The notes under the pieces are model-generated. The model saw only the letters and a program-made list of their open reading frames with translations, was not told where the DNA came from and ran no database searches. From an uncultured Blautia sp. (GTDB lineage: Bacteria; Bacillota; Clostridia; Lachnospirales; Lachnospiraceae): a DNA stretch of 64,000 bases. Shown here piece by piece: positions 34,259-43,181 of this stretch (positions are counted from its first letter, which is position 1; the number at the start of each line of letters is the position of its first letter). The translations under genes were made by a program, and so were the position numbers. The stretch covers positions 1-64,000 of the forward strand of contig UQCM01000001.1 of assembly GCA_900539525.1 (NCBI GenBank), in the 5' to 3' direction.

Positions 34259-35389
34259 TTATTTTTTAAACCAGAGATTCTCCAGTCTTTCCTCATCCAT
34301 CTTAGAACCGATCACACAGATGCGTCCCGTGTACTCAGCGCTTCCGCTGCGGATATCAAATTCACCGGGAACCATATCAAAATACGTCCACGTGCCGTCC
34401 TCATCTTCCAGCATTCCCTTGGCTCTCAGAATCATGCCGTATGAGCTGTCTTCAGAGAGGGTGTTAAGGATAGAAAAGATCTCATCCTGACTGTATTTGC
34501 GGACCGTTTCTCTTCCCCAGCTCGTAAATACCTCGTCTGCATGATGGTGGTGCTCATGGTCATGACATCCGCAGGTACAGTTTTCGCCGTGTTCGTGATG
34601 ATCATGTTCATGACAGTGGCCGTCTTCCTCGTGGTGATGGTGGTGTTCATGGCAGTCACAGTCTTCCCCGTGGTGATGGTGGTGTTCGTGACAGTCACAG
34701 TCTTCCCCGTGGTGATGGTGATGTTCATGACAGTCACCGTCTTCGCTGTGGTGATGGTGCTCATGCTCAATGTCTACGTGGGAGAGATCAATCTTCATAC
34801 CTTCGATGGTGTCCAGAATCTTCTGCCCTTCCAGTTGTTCCACCGGAGTGGTGATGATCGTTGCATCCGGATTCAGCTCACGGATGAGAGTTATCGCTTT
34901 TTCAATCTTTTCCGGGGTGGCTTTTTCCATATCGGTGCGGCTCAGAATGATGGTGCCGGCAGCCTCTACCTGATTTTTGAAAAATTCCCCGAAGTTTCTC
35001 AGGTACATTTTACATTTCAGGACATCTACAACAGTAACAGCGCTGTTGAGAACAGCACCGCAATCAAGTTTTTCTACCGCATGGATCACGTCAGAAAGTT
35101 TTCCTACACCAGAGGGTTCGATGATGATCCGGTCAGGATGGTATTTTTCTGCAACCTCTTTTAAAGCAGTTCCGAAATCTCCTACTAGAGAGCAGCAGAT
35201 ACAGCCGGAATTCATCTCGCGGATCTCGATGCCGGCATCTTTGAGAAATCCTCCATCGATTCCGATCTCACCAAATTCATTTTCAATCAGGACGATCTGC
35301 TGGTCTTTAAATGCATCCTGCAGAAGTTTCCGGATCAGTGTTGTTTTCCCGGCTCCCAGAAAACCGGAAATAATATCAATTTTTGTCAT
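34259..35389 (-). CDS. COG0523 (CobW/ZNG1-type) metallochaperone GTPase with His-rich tandem insert
   Basis: This 376-residue GTPase has Walker A SGFLGAGKTT (about 8-17), the family metal motif CICC (C63-x-C65-C66), the DxxG-like EPSGVG and SRTD. A His-rich insert (about 207-290) contains three near-identical 13-residue units CHEHHHHHGEDCD followed by more His/Cys pairs, a tandem metal-binding tract encoded by a 39-base repeat (about 34618-34750). The C-terminal CobW_C domain is complete. The family delivers zinc, cobalt, nickel or iron to target enzymes; the dense His/Cys tract favours Zn or Ni, but the metal cannot be fixed. No zinc-responsive operator could be recognised upstream. AAAGGAGTG precedes the start. 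Confidence 0.93.
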   Translation of the reverse strand: MTKIDIISGFLGAGKTTLIRKLLQDAFKDQQIVLIENEFGEIGIDGGFLKDAGIEIREMNSGCICCSLVGDFGTALKEVAEKYHPDRIIIEPSGVGKLSDVIHAVEKLDCGAVLNSAVTVVDVLKCKMYLRNFGEFFKNQVEAAGTIILSRTDMEKATPEKIEKAITLIRELNPDATIITTPVEQLEGQKILDTIEGMKIDLSHVDIEHEHHHHSEDGDCHEHHHHHGEDCDCHEHHHHHGEDCDCHEHHHHHEEDGHCHEHDHHEHGENCTCGCHDHEHHHHADEVFTSWGRETVRKYSQDEIFSILNTLSEDSSYGMILRAKGMLEDEDGTWTYFDMVPGEFDIRSGSAEYTGRICVIGSKMDEERLENLWFKK

Positions 35390-35463
35390 GAATATTCACT
35401 CCTTTATTTCAACTCACTGTCGGTAGTGCTTGATTATACTACTGAAATATTTTTCTGTAAAGC

Positions 35464-35523
35464 CCCGCTTCTCCTGTTTCTAAAGAGGATATAAGCCCCC
35501 GCTTCTCCTGTTTCTAAAGAGGA
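35464..35523. repeat. Two tandem copies of a 26-bp sequence, period 34
   Basis: CCCGCTTCTCCTGTTTCTAA continued by AGAGGA occurs at 35464-35489 and 35498-35523. The second copy contains the last codons and stop of the transglutaminase-like gene on the minus strand, so a duplication spans its 3' end. On the minus strand each copy starts TCCTCTTTAGAAACAGGAGA, which can fold as TCTCCT/AGGAGA. Confidence 0.85.
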
Positions 35524-36323
35524 ATATGCAGGATCGGATGCAGGATATAGGTTCCGTAGGGAACCCCGTAATTCGCACGGAAACTCTTGGCTTCAGCAAA
35601 AAGCGGATCGTAGGCAAGACCGTTAATTTCTGCCCAGCCATGTCCTCTGCCGCCACTACCGTCACAGTCTACACATACATAGACCTTTTTATAGCCAAGG
35701 GCTTTTGCAAGATAGGCAAATGCTGCTGCATCCGCAAAACAGTTACCGCCACCAAGAAGAAAATGATCATTGGCATAAACAGCAGGCCATCCGGGTGTAT
35801 TGGAGAAGGTTCTTCTGGTGATGTAGGGTTTGGAGATGACCCAGTCAAAGCATTTTCTTAATTTCTGTTCCTGTGTCATGTGTGTACTGGTGATCTGTCT
35901 GACAATGGATTTTGCCGTCTGCAGGGTCTTGAAATCCTGGGCCTCTGTCCGGTTCATTTTTTTACCGTTTGCATGGTAATAGACAGTTCCCTTCTGATAC
36001 GCCTCAAGAATGCCTCTTTCATCCGGATAATACGTAATTTTCTTTTCTTTAACCTTGCTGGTCTGCAGGATGCCCCGCTCATTAAAATAGTAATAGTTTT
36101 TTCTGATTTTCTGAAGACCTGTAAGAAAGCTTCCTTTTCTGTAATATTGTTTCCTTCCCTTTCTGGATGTGTGCCAGCCCTTTTTGGGATGAATTTTTCC
36201 GGAAGCAGCCTGTACCTTTTCCGGAAGCAAAATAGAAGGCGTCAAGACAGTCGATACAGGAGAAAGAAACATACTTACAGCAAGAACGGCAGGGATTTTT
36301 TTCTTTAGTGTTTTATATGGCAT
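35514..36323 (-). CDS. Secreted protein with transglutaminase-like cysteine domain and cell-wall repeats
   Basis: This 269-residue protein has a signal peptide (about 1-40, ending KVQAAS). Residues 42-120 contain repeats built on aromatic and Gly residues (GWHTSRKGRKQYYRKG, YYYFNERGILQT, TYYPDERGILEA), similar to choline/glucan-binding repeats. The C-terminal part is a transglutaminase-like fold with a catalytic triad: Cys in LGGGNCFADAAAFAYLAKALG, His in GGRGHGWAEI and Asp in YDPLF. It could act as a protease, amidase or crosslinking enzyme at the wall; the substrate is unknown. The stop lies inside a tandem repeat. It lies downstream of the ABC importer genes in the same orientation, 83 bases away. 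Confidence 0.85.
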   Translation of the reverse strand: MPYKTLKKKIPAVLAVSMFLSPVSTVLTPSILLPEKVQAASGKIHPKKGWHTSRKGRKQYYRKGSFLTGLQKIRKNYYYFNERGILQTSKVKEKKITYYPDERGILEAYQKGTVYYHANGKKMNRTEAQDFKTLQTAKSIVRQITSTHMTQEQKLRKCFDWVISKPYITRRTFSNTPGWPAVYANDHFLLGGGNCFADAAAFAYLAKALGYKKVYVCVDCDGSGGRGHGWAEINGLAYDPLFAEAKSFRANYGVPYGTYILHPILHIPL

Positions 36324-36405
36324 AATAGTTCCTCTTCATTCTGAATAGTGATTCGTTTTTTATTATTACAGTATAGCTTTAAACAGAAAAGAAAGCAAGC
36401 ATTTA

Positions 36406-37209
36406 TCAATACCCCGTTTTTCTCAGATACAGTTTTTCTGTAAAAGTAATTGCTGCATACAGTCCCGCAGCAATGACACAGAGAATCAGGATGGATAGAA
36501 TTACCAGGTCAAGCTGAAACACCTGGCTTCCGTAAATGATCAGATATCCCAGCCCCTGACGGCTTGCAATGAATTCTCCGATGATCACACCGATCAGACA
36601 GAGACCGATGCTTACTTTCATGACATTGATGATATTTGGTATCGTTCCGGGCAGAACAACCTTCAGAAGTGCATCTTTTTTTGTGCCGTGCAGGGTATAG
36701 ATCAGCTTGATTTTTTCCGGATTGATCTCTTTGAAACCGGTATACAGATTTAATACTGCTCCGAAGATAGCCACAGAGATTCCGGCCACCACAATGGTTC
36801 TCATATTTGCTCCCAGCCAAACGATGAGAAGCGGGGCAAGAGCAGATTTGGGCAGACTGTTCAGGACGACAAGATAAGGATCCAGGATCCCGGAAAGTTT
36901 CGGTGAGAGCCAGAGAAGGATGGCAGTGAGCAGTCCAAAGATTACGACAAATACAAAGCTGAACAGGGTCTCTGCCAGTGTAATTCCGGTATGGAGAAAA
37001 AGACTTCCATTTTTCGCCATCAGAAAGAATGCGGCGGCTATCCGGGAGGGACAGCTGAAAATAAAGCTGTCAATCCAGTCCAGCCTAGCAGCCGTTTCCC
37101 AGAGAAGAAAAAAAGCGGCAGACAGCATCGCACGGGCCAAAAATATGGAGCGTTTCTGCTGCTTCAGGGATTTCAGATAATGCTGCTGGTTTGGTGAAAG
37201 CTCAGACAT
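36406..37209 (-). CDS. ABC importer permease (SsuC/TauC/ThiX-like)
   Basis: This 267-residue permease has about six membrane helices and the BPD_transp_1 features of the SsuC/TauC group, including the EAA-like loop YTLHGTKKDALLKVVLPGTIPNII near residue 180. LNSLPKSALAPLLIVWLG is the characteristic pre-loop sequence. Substrates in this group are taurine, alkanesulfonates, nitrate or thiamine precursors. It overlaps its ATPase gene by 8 bases. No periplasmic binding protein gene is found on either side, so the specificity cannot be derived. Confidence 0.88.
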   Translation of the reverse strand: MSELSPNQQHYLKSLKQQKRSIFLARAMLSAAFFLLWETAARLDWIDSFIFSCPSRIAAAFFLMAKNGSLFLHTGITLAETLFSFVFVVIFGLLTAILLWLSPKLSGILDPYLVVLNSLPKSALAPLLIVWLGANMRTIVVAGISVAIFGAVLNLYTGFKEINPEKIKLIYTLHGTKKDALLKVVLPGTIPNIINVMKVSIGLCLIGVIIGEFIASRQGLGYLIIYGSQVFQLDLVILSILILCVIAAGLYAAITFTEKLYLRKTGY

Positions 37210-37969
37210 CGGTATTCATCTCCTTCCAGATCAGATTAAAATAGTCTTTAAATTCCGGCGCGTTTCTGGATTTCAGAGGCGTGCGGTCCGGCATTTCCAT
37301 TTGTATGGGAATAATGGATTTGATATGGGCCGGACGTGAAGTGAGGACAATGACCCGATCAGCGGCGCTGATCGCCTCAGACAGATCATGCGTTACCAGG
37401 ATGGCGGTTTTGTTTTCTTTCTTTATAATAGAAGCAATGTCATCACAGACAGAAAGTCTGGTCTGGTAATCAAGTGCGGAAAAGGGTTCATCCAGAAGCA
37501 GCAGTTCGGGATCGAGAGCCAGTGTGCGGATCAGGGCGGCTCTCTGCCTCATACCTCCGGAAAGCTCAGAGGGCCTGCAGTCGCGGAAACGGCACAGGCC
37601 ATAGGTGTAGAGCATTTTTTCTACCCGTTCCTTTGCTTCGGCTGTGATTTTCTTCTGTATTTCCAGTCCAAGCATAACATTCTCATAGATAGTGCGCCAT
37701 TCGAACAGATGATCCTTTTGCAGCATATAGCCGATTCGTGTATGGGAATCCTTCATGTTCCGTCCCCTGAACAGGATGGTTCCGGACTCCGGCAGACCAA
37801 GTCCGCTGATCAGGGACAGAAGGGTGGATTTTCCGCAGCCGCTTGGACCGACGATAGCGATAAATTCACCATCGTTTACGGAAAAGGATATATTGGATAA
37901 CGCCGGTGTTTCTCCGTTTATGCTGTGATATGCGTAATGAATATCGCGAAGTTCCAGTAATGGTTCCAT
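37202..37969 (-). CDS. ABC importer ATP-binding protein (SsuB/TauB/ThiZ-like)
   Basis: This 255-residue ATPase has Walker A GPSGCGKST, Q-loop at YMLQKDHLFEW, signature LSGGMRQRAALIRTLALDPELLLLDEPFSALD and switch histidine in VTHD. It is of the SsuB/TauB type and pairs with the overlapping permease gene. The ATG is preceded by CAGGAGGAAAACATGG, a good ribosome site. The DNA upstream to queH (37970-38123) has no binding protein gene; a promoter for both divergent genes must lie there. Confidence 0.92.
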   Translation of the reverse strand: MEPLLELRDIHYAYHSINGETPALSNISFSVNDGEFIAIVGPSGCGKSTLLSLISGLGLPESGTILFRGRNMKDSHTRIGYMLQKDHLFEWRTIYENVMLGLEIQKKITAEAKERVEKMLYTYGLCRFRDCRPSELSGGMRQRAALIRTLALDPELLLLDEPFSALDYQTRLSVCDDIASIIKKENKTAILVTHDLSEAISAADRVIVLTSRPAHIKSIIPIQMEMPDRTPLKSRNAPEFKDYFNLIWKEMNTDV

Positions 37970-38141
37970 GTTTTCCTCCTGGATATGTGTTTTGCAAGAT
38001 TCTGAGAATCGAAAACAGAATCTTATAAATTATCCTATGAAACAGGGTAAAAAGTGTTACCTGATGTTGCACTTTCACGTTTTTGTGTTTATAATTAGTA
38101 TATTATGATGATGACAGGGGATTTTGGGGAGTGCGGATAAG

Positions 38142-38780
38142 ATGAATAAGAGGAATTATCAAAGGGAGATGGAGGATATCCTGGCAGAAAAGGAAAAGGA
38201 GGCAGAAGTGCCGTCACTTCTGCTGCATAGCTGCTGTGCTCCATGCAGCAGTTATGTACTGGAATATCTGTCACAGTTTTTCAGAATTACAGTTTTTTAC
38301 TATAATCCGAACATCTATCCGGAGAAGGAGTATGAATATCGGGTGGAGGAGCAGAAGCGTTTGATTGAAGGTCTCCCGGTGAAGAATAAGGTGAGTTTTC
38401 TGGAAGGTGTCTATGAGAAAGACCGCTTTTATGAAATGGCCAGAGGACTGGAGAATAGCAGGGAAGGGGGCGCAAGATGCTTCCTGTGCTATGAGCTGCG
38501 GCTTCGGAAGACGGCAGAACTGGCCGAAAAGAAGGGATTTGATTTTTTTACAACGACGCTGACGATCAGCCCTCTGAAAAATGCGGCAAAGCTGAACGAG
38601 ATCGGCGAACAGTTGGGCGAAGAATATCAGGTTACCTGGCTGCCTTCAGATTTCAAAAAGAAAAATGGTTATAAGCGTTCTGCAGAGCTGTCAAAAGAAT
38701 ATGGACTTTACCGGCAGGATTATTGTGGCTGTGTGTTTTCGAAAAAGGAGAGAGAGCAGCGTCTGTGCTCTGAAAAGTGA
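38142..38780 (+). CDS. queH: Epoxyqueuosine reductase QueH
   Basis: This 212-residue protein carries the QueH (formerly DUF208) signature: LLHSCCAPCSSYVLEYL at the N-terminus, CFLCYELRLRKTAELA in the middle, TTTLTISPLKNAAKLNEIG and the C-terminal CGC of DYCGC. The cysteines bind an Fe-S cluster and an additional metal. The enzyme reduces epoxyqueuosine to queuosine in tRNA. The ATG at 38142 is chosen; a TTG 18 bases upstream is also in frame, with GGGGA downstream of it and GGATAA close to the ATG. No other queuosine synthesis genes are in this window. Confidence 0.93.
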   Translation: MNKRNYQREMEDILAEKEKEAEVPSLLLHSCCAPCSSYVLEYLSQFFRITVFYYNPNIYPEKEYEYRVEEQKRLIEGLPVKNKVSFLEGVYEKDRFYEMARGLENSREGGARCFLCYELRLRKTAELAEKKGFDFFTTTLTISPLKNAAKLNEIGEQLGEEYQVTWLPSDFKKKNGYKRSAELSKEYGLYRQDYCGCVFSKKEREQRLCSEK

Positions 38781-38853
38781 TGTGAAATGCAGATATTTTG
38801 TGGTGAACGTAAAGGAGTCATCTTGAAATGATATAGAAAAATATAGTATGATT

Positions 38854-38942
38854 GTAACTGTTTATAGCAGCACGATATGATGCAGTATGCATCATATCTG
38901 TGCATCGCGAAGTGTGTTACTGGTCACGGAGTGAACAGTAAT
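38854..38942. repeat. Dispersed GTAAC-ended repeat, copy 3
   Basis: It begins GTAACTGTTTA (38854-38864) and ends GTGAACAGTAA (38931-38941). Inside is the palindrome ATATGATGCA-GTA-TGCATCATAT and the shared TGCATCGCGAAGTG..TTACTGGTCACGG. It is the reverse orientation of the 31.7-kb copy. It lies 27 bases upstream of the binding protein gene and inside its probable leader. Confidence 0.8.
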
Positions 38943-38968
38943 AAATAGATTACAGGAGTTGTGCACAG

Positions 38969-40093
38969 ATGAAGAAGAGACTTGCAGGCTTTTATTTTTG
39001 TATCTGTATATCCGCTGTGGTGCTCACAGGATGCAGGGATGTACAGGAGGTTTGGAAACCGGTGGGTGAGGATAATACCATAAGACTTGCACTGACGGGT
39101 GATGAAGAGTTCTATACGGAGAGCGGGAACATGGAAGCGATGGAACTGGCTGCTTCGGATTTCTATGAGCGGACGGGAATCTCCGTGGAGATCGTTCCCT
39201 ATGATGATGAGACGGATTACCATAAGGCGATCGCCTGTGCAAATGAGATTGTGCAGGATACCGGGATTGCAGCAGTGCTTGTCGAGCAGGAGCTGGATTA
39301 TATTGATACGATAGCAGATATTTACGAAGAAGGGAAGAAGCCATTCCTGATTACGACAGGATGCTACAATCATACCATTGATCAGGGATATCGTTATCTG
39401 ATTGCGGATTTTATTAATGCTGAGTCGGCGGGAGAGATTATGGGGCGATATATTATCGATCAGGGGTTCCGACGTGTGGCATTCTGCCATTCAGACACAG
39501 AGTATGAAGAGGATGAACTGAAGGGACTTCAGGAAAGTATAACGGGAAGTGCGACAGTATTGGCGGATACCGTGGTGGGACCATTTACCCAGGAAGAATT
39601 TGAGATTGCCTATTCCAGATGGGAAGCGCTGGGGATCGATGTGGTATGCGTCAGCAATTATTACTGTCTGAACAGTGATCTGGTACGGATGTTACGCCAG
39701 AAGGGATCAGAACTGCAGGTGGTGTCGGATTATGTGATGGATACGGATGAGGACATTGAAACGAATGGAAAATATATGGAAGGAACGGTGATCGTCCCGT
39801 CCTATCTGTGCGGCACATCTGAAAAGGGAGAACTGGTGGAACAAAGATTTCAGGAGAAATACGGAATGGATATGCCGGAACGTGCAGCACAATCCTATGA
39901 TCTGGTCATGATGCTGGCAGAAGGTCTTGTTTCCGGCATTGAAGATACGAATGGTCTGATGGATTATCTGAAACGGGAAGAAGGATATGAAGGGATACAC
40001 GGGCGTGTGCTCTTTGATGAAAAGGGTGCACTCATACCCAGAGGAGATGAGGTGCTTGTGTTTTCAGATGGAAGCTTCAGGAGCAGGAGATAA
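38969..40093 (+). CDS. Lipoprotein substrate-binding protein, type 1 periplasmic fold
   Basis: This 374-residue protein has a lipoprotein signal peptide with lipobox VLTGC (Cys at about residue 22). The mature part resembles periplasmic binding protein type 1 (Leu/Ile/Val- or AraF-like, Peripla_BP_6): LALTGDEEFYTESGNMEAMELAA, PFLITTGCYN, ESAGEIMGRYII and RRVAFCHSDTEYEEDE, and a C-terminal AAQSYDLVMMLAEG. It is the first gene of the block and lies 11 bases before the NHLM HlyD-like gene. It is not a normal partner for the SsuBC-like genes at 36.4-38 kb, which are on the other strand. It could sense or deliver a ligand for the export system; that role is inference. Confidence 0.88.
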   Translation: MKKRLAGFYFCICISAVVLTGCRDVQEVWKPVGEDNTIRLALTGDEEFYTESGNMEAMELAASDFYERTGISVEIVPYDDETDYHKAIACANEIVQDTGIAAVLVEQELDYIDTIADIYEEGKKPFLITTGCYNHTIDQGYRYLIADFINAESAGEIMGRYIIDQGFRRVAFCHSDTEYEEDELKGLQESITGSATVLADTVVGPFTQEEFEIAYSRWEALGIDVVCVSNYYCLNSDLVRMLRQKGSELQVVSDYVMDTDEDIETNGKYMEGTVIVPSYLCGTSEKGELVEQRFQEKYGMDMPERAAQSYDLVMMLAEGLVSGIEDTNGLMDYLKREEGYEGIHGRVLFDEKGALIPRGDEVLVFSDGSFRSRR

Positions 40094-40104
40094 GGAGGGA
40101 AAAG

Positions 40105-41016
40105 ATGGCAGATTTATTCAGAAAGTCAGCTCTGGATACCATGGCGACACCGGAGCAGCTGGACAGGCAGGTAAAGATCATGCGTCCCTCAACATGGATT
40201 CTGTATGCTGGAATGGTGATCGCATTGATAACCTTCATTGTCTGGAGCTTTTCTTACAGGATCTCAAATGGGGTCAATATGCAGGGAGTCGTATTTACCA
40301 ATAATAATATTATCAGCAATGTGGCTATCCGGGAATGTATGATCACAGATGTACTGGTTTCAGAAGGTGAGTATGTGGAAATCGGTGATATCCTAGCAGT
40401 TGTGTCCAATGATGAGATGCTCGAGAAAATCACAGACAGCCGGTATGAGCTGTCACAGAAAAAGGAAGGCACAGAAGAATATGAGGCATTGCGGGATCAG
40501 ATCGATCAGCTTGTGGAGTCCTATGTGGCTTCAACGGTTATCAAAAGCAATGGATCAGGTCATATTCAGACGGTGAAAAGCAGTGGAACAGCGTTGCAGG
40601 CGGGAGACTATATTGCTACGGTCATGTCGGACAGCGGTTACAATGAAGTGATTGCTTATGTTCCGCTTCAGACAGCAAACAATCTCAGCCTGGGTATGAG
40701 CGCACAGGTATCTCCGACCTATGCACCAAGAGAGGAATACGGATATATGACAGGAGTGGTGACAGCGATTGCAGATACACCGGTTTCGGAGGAGAGTATT
40801 CTCGCAAAAATGGGAACGCTGTCTTACGTAGAGAGTATACTTCCCCAGGAATCATGTGTGGAGGTCAGGATACGGCTTGATCTGGATGAGACATCAGCAA
40901 ACGGATATAAATGGTCAAACAGTAAAGGGGCAGGGCTTCCGGTGGAACTGGGCACCCAGTGTTCCATTGTTGTCATTACCAGAGATTATCTGCCTGTTGA
41001 GTTGCTGACCCGGTAG
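40105..41016 (+). CDS. NHLM/NHLP-type bacteriocin secretion protein, HlyD family
   Basis: This 303-residue membrane-fusion protein has one N-terminal helix (about 32-52), a short Glu-rich helical hairpin and a lipoyl-like periplasmic domain (YVEIGDILAVV, GSGHIQTVKSSGTALQAGDYIATVMS). The beginning LFRKSALDTMATPEQLDRQVKI and the RDYLPVELL end are those of the TIGR03794 family, which accompanies peptide exporters for nitrile-hydratase-leader peptides. It starts 11 bases after the lipoprotein gene with TAAGGAGGGAAAAG, and the peptidase-ABC gene follows 9 bases after its stop. Confidence 0.9.
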   Translation: MADLFRKSALDTMATPEQLDRQVKIMRPSTWILYAGMVIALITFIVWSFSYRISNGVNMQGVVFTNNNIISNVAIRECMITDVLVSEGEYVEIGDILAVVSNDEMLEKITDSRYELSQKKEGTEEYEALRDQIDQLVESYVASTVIKSNGSGHIQTVKSSGTALQAGDYIATVMSDSGYNEVIAYVPLQTANNLSLGMSAQVSPTYAPREEYGYMTGVVTAIADTPVSEESILAKMGTLSYVESILPQESCVEVRIRLDLDETSANGYKWSNSKGAGLPVELGTQCSIVVITRDYLPVELLTR

Positions 41017-41025
41017 GAGGCAGAG

Positions 41026-43170
41026 ATGGAAAAGGTAAAAAAAGTACCGGTCATACTACAGATGGAGGCACTGGAATGCGGTGCTGCTTCCCTGGCAATG
41101 ATACTGGCTTATTACAAAAAATACATACCTTTGGAGCAGCTGCGCTCGGAATGTAACGTTTCAAGAGATGGCAGCAGTGCAAAATATATTCTGAAGGCAG
41201 CGATACATCATGGACTGGAAGCGAAGGGATATAAAATGAGCCTGGAAAGGTTAAAACAGGAAACAGAATTTCCGGTCATCATCCATTGGAACTTTAACCA
41301 TTTTGTTGTATTGTGCGGTTTTAACGGAAAAGCTGCGATTATTAACGATCCGGCGGGAGGAAGGGTCAGTGTGGATATGGAAGAATTTGACCGTTCTTTC
41401 ACTGGTATCGTTCTTAAATTCAAACCTGGTGCCGGTTTTGTCCCTACCGGAAAACCGAAGAGCATCAGCAGCTTTGTGAAGAAAAGACTGGCGGGAAGTT
41501 CAGGACCTCTTCTTCTCATTTTGACAATGGGACTGATTCTTTCCCTGCTGGAATTGCTGAAACCTGTTTTTTATAAGATTTTTACAGATGAGATCCTGAT
41601 TGGCGGTGCGTACGAGAAGATACGTCCGCTTCTGATTTCCATGTTCATCACTCTGGTGGCCGGTTTTCTGGCAGAGGTGATGAAGTCGGTCTATCTGGCA
41701 AGGCTGCAGGCAAAGATGAGCATTGGCTCCTCTTCTTCTTTCATGTGGCATATCCTGAGGCTGCCTGTGGAATTCTTTTCCCAGCGATTTGCCGGTGATA
41801 TTGTTTCACGTCAGCAGAGCAATACGGAAATAGCAGCTGCGCTCTGCACGCAGATCGCCCCGATCGCGCTGAATGTTGTTATGATCGGGATCTACCTGAC
41901 AGTCATGATCTATTACAATTTTCTGATGTCACTGATCGGCATAGGATCAGCGCTGATTAACATCTTGCTGATCCGTTCGGTATCAAAACATAATGCCAAC
42001 GCATCCAGGTCCATGCAGAGAGACAGTGGAAAGCTGTCAGGTATCATGATTGCAGCAGTGTCCATGATCGAGACGATTAAGGCGAGCGGTGCAGAGTTCG
42101 GCTTTTTTGAGAAAATAGCAGGTTATCAGACAAAGTATAATAATGCTTTGCTTTCTCTGAAAAAAAGAAATGCCATGATTGCTGTGATCCCTCAGATACT
42201 GACAGGACTGAGTACAGGGGCGATCCTGATGCTGGGTGTCTACAATATTTTTAATGGCAGCTTTACAATCGGTGCGCTGATGGCTTTTCAGAGTTTTATG
42301 AATCTGTTTCTGACACCGGTAGGTTCTCTTGTAGATTCCATTCAGGTTTTTCAGAATCTGGGAGGGAATATTGAGCGTGTGCATGATGTGATGAACTGTC
42401 CTGTTGACAGGGTCTTTGATCTGTCACAGAAGCGGGACGAATATGAGAAGCTCAGCGGAGAGGTAGAACTGAAGAATATTTCCTTTGGCTATAGTCCTTT
42501 GGCGCCGCCTCTGATTGAAAATTTTAATCTGAAAGTAAAAAAAGGATCCATGACAGCTCTGGTAGGAGGGAGTGGAAGTGGAAAGTCAACGATTGCAAAA
42601 CTGATATCCGGGCTGTATGTGCAAAGAAGCGGAGAACTGCTTTTTGACGGAAAAACAATCCAGGAGATTGACCGTTATGTGTTTACCGGTTCTGTAGCAG
42701 TAGTAGATCAGAGCATTTCCCTGTTCGGAGGAAGTATAAAGGACAATATTACCATGTGGGATCAGACGATACCGGATGATATTATTGTGGCGGCATGTAA
42801 GGATGCGTGCATCCATGATGACATCATGATGTTAAAAGGCGGATATCTTTCACCGGTGGCAGAAAACGGAGGGAATTTTTCCGGAGGGCAAAGGCAGAGA
42901 CTGGAAATCGCCCGGGCATTTGTGGCACAGCCGTCGATCATGATTCTCGATGAAGCCACATCGGCACTCGATCCCGGAACGGAAAAGCTTGTGATGGATG
43001 CTGTAAAACGGCGTGGAATCACATGTTTTGTGATTGCTCACAGACTTTCGACCATACGGGATGCAGATGAGATCATTCTGCTGGAATATGGCAGAGAGGT
43101 AGAGCGGGGAACACACAGAACTCTGATTGAAAAGAATGGAAAATACGCAGCTCTTGTGAGAAGCGAGTAA
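41026..43170 (+). CDS. NHLM/NHLP-type exporter: peptidase C39, membrane and ABC domains
   Basis: This 714-residue protein belongs to the TIGR03796 type. An N-terminal C39 peptidase (about 1-130) has C18 in LECGAASLAM, H92 in NHFVVLCG and D108 in INDPAGG, so leader-peptide cleavage after a double-Gly type site is expected. A six-helix transmembrane domain (about 155-450) and an ATPase follow, with Walker A GGSGSGKST, signature FSGGQRQRLEIARAF and D-loop DEATSALDPG. All catalytic residues are intact. It is followed after 11 bases by the second ABC gene. The substrate peptide is not encoded in the cluster. Confidence 0.93.
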   Translation: MEKVKKVPVILQMEALECGAASLAMILAYYKKYIPLEQLRSECNVSRDGSSAKYILKAAIHHGLEAKGYKMSLERLKQETEFPVIIHWNFNHFVVLCGFNGKAAIINDPAGGRVSVDMEEFDRSFTGIVLKFKPGAGFVPTGKPKSISSFVKKRLAGSSGPLLLILTMGLILSLLELLKPVFYKIFTDEILIGGAYEKIRPLLISMFITLVAGFLAEVMKSVYLARLQAKMSIGSSSSFMWHILRLPVEFFSQRFAGDIVSRQQSNTEIAAALCTQIAPIALNVVMIGIYLTVMIYYNFLMSLIGIGSALINILLIRSVSKHNANASRSMQRDSGKLSGIMIAAVSMIETIKASGAEFGFFEKIAGYQTKYNNALLSLKKRNAMIAVIPQILTGLSTGAILMLGVYNIFNGSFTIGALMAFQSFMNLFLTPVGSLVDSIQVFQNLGGNIERVHDVMNCPVDRVFDLSQKRDEYEKLSGEVELKNISFGYSPLAPPLIENFNLKVKKGSMTALVGGSGSGKSTIAKLISGLYVQRSGELLFDGKTIQEIDRYVFTGSVAVVDQSISLFGGSIKDNITMWDQTIPDDIIVAACKDACIHDDIMMLKGGYLSPVAENGGNFSGGQRQRLEIARAFVAQPSIMILDEATSALDPGTEKLVMDAVKRRGITCFVIAHRLSTIRDADEIILLEYGREVERGTHRTLIEKNGKYAALVRSE

Positions 43171-43181
43171 GGGGTGAGAAG

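Noticed and set aside
34541..35164. Plus-strand ORF opposite the His-rich GTPase (Val/Met-rich)
   Set aside because: It is a by-product of the His/Glu codon bias on the other strand, with no ribosome site or known family.
35464..35523. Possible CRISPR repeat-spacer unit
   Set aside because: Only two copies with an 8-base spacer; no cas genes in the window.
38781..38968. Short leader-peptide gene for the NHLM exporter
   Set aside because: The only ATG frame in front of the repeat encodes about 14 residues without a double-Gly motif; the rest is repeat DNA.
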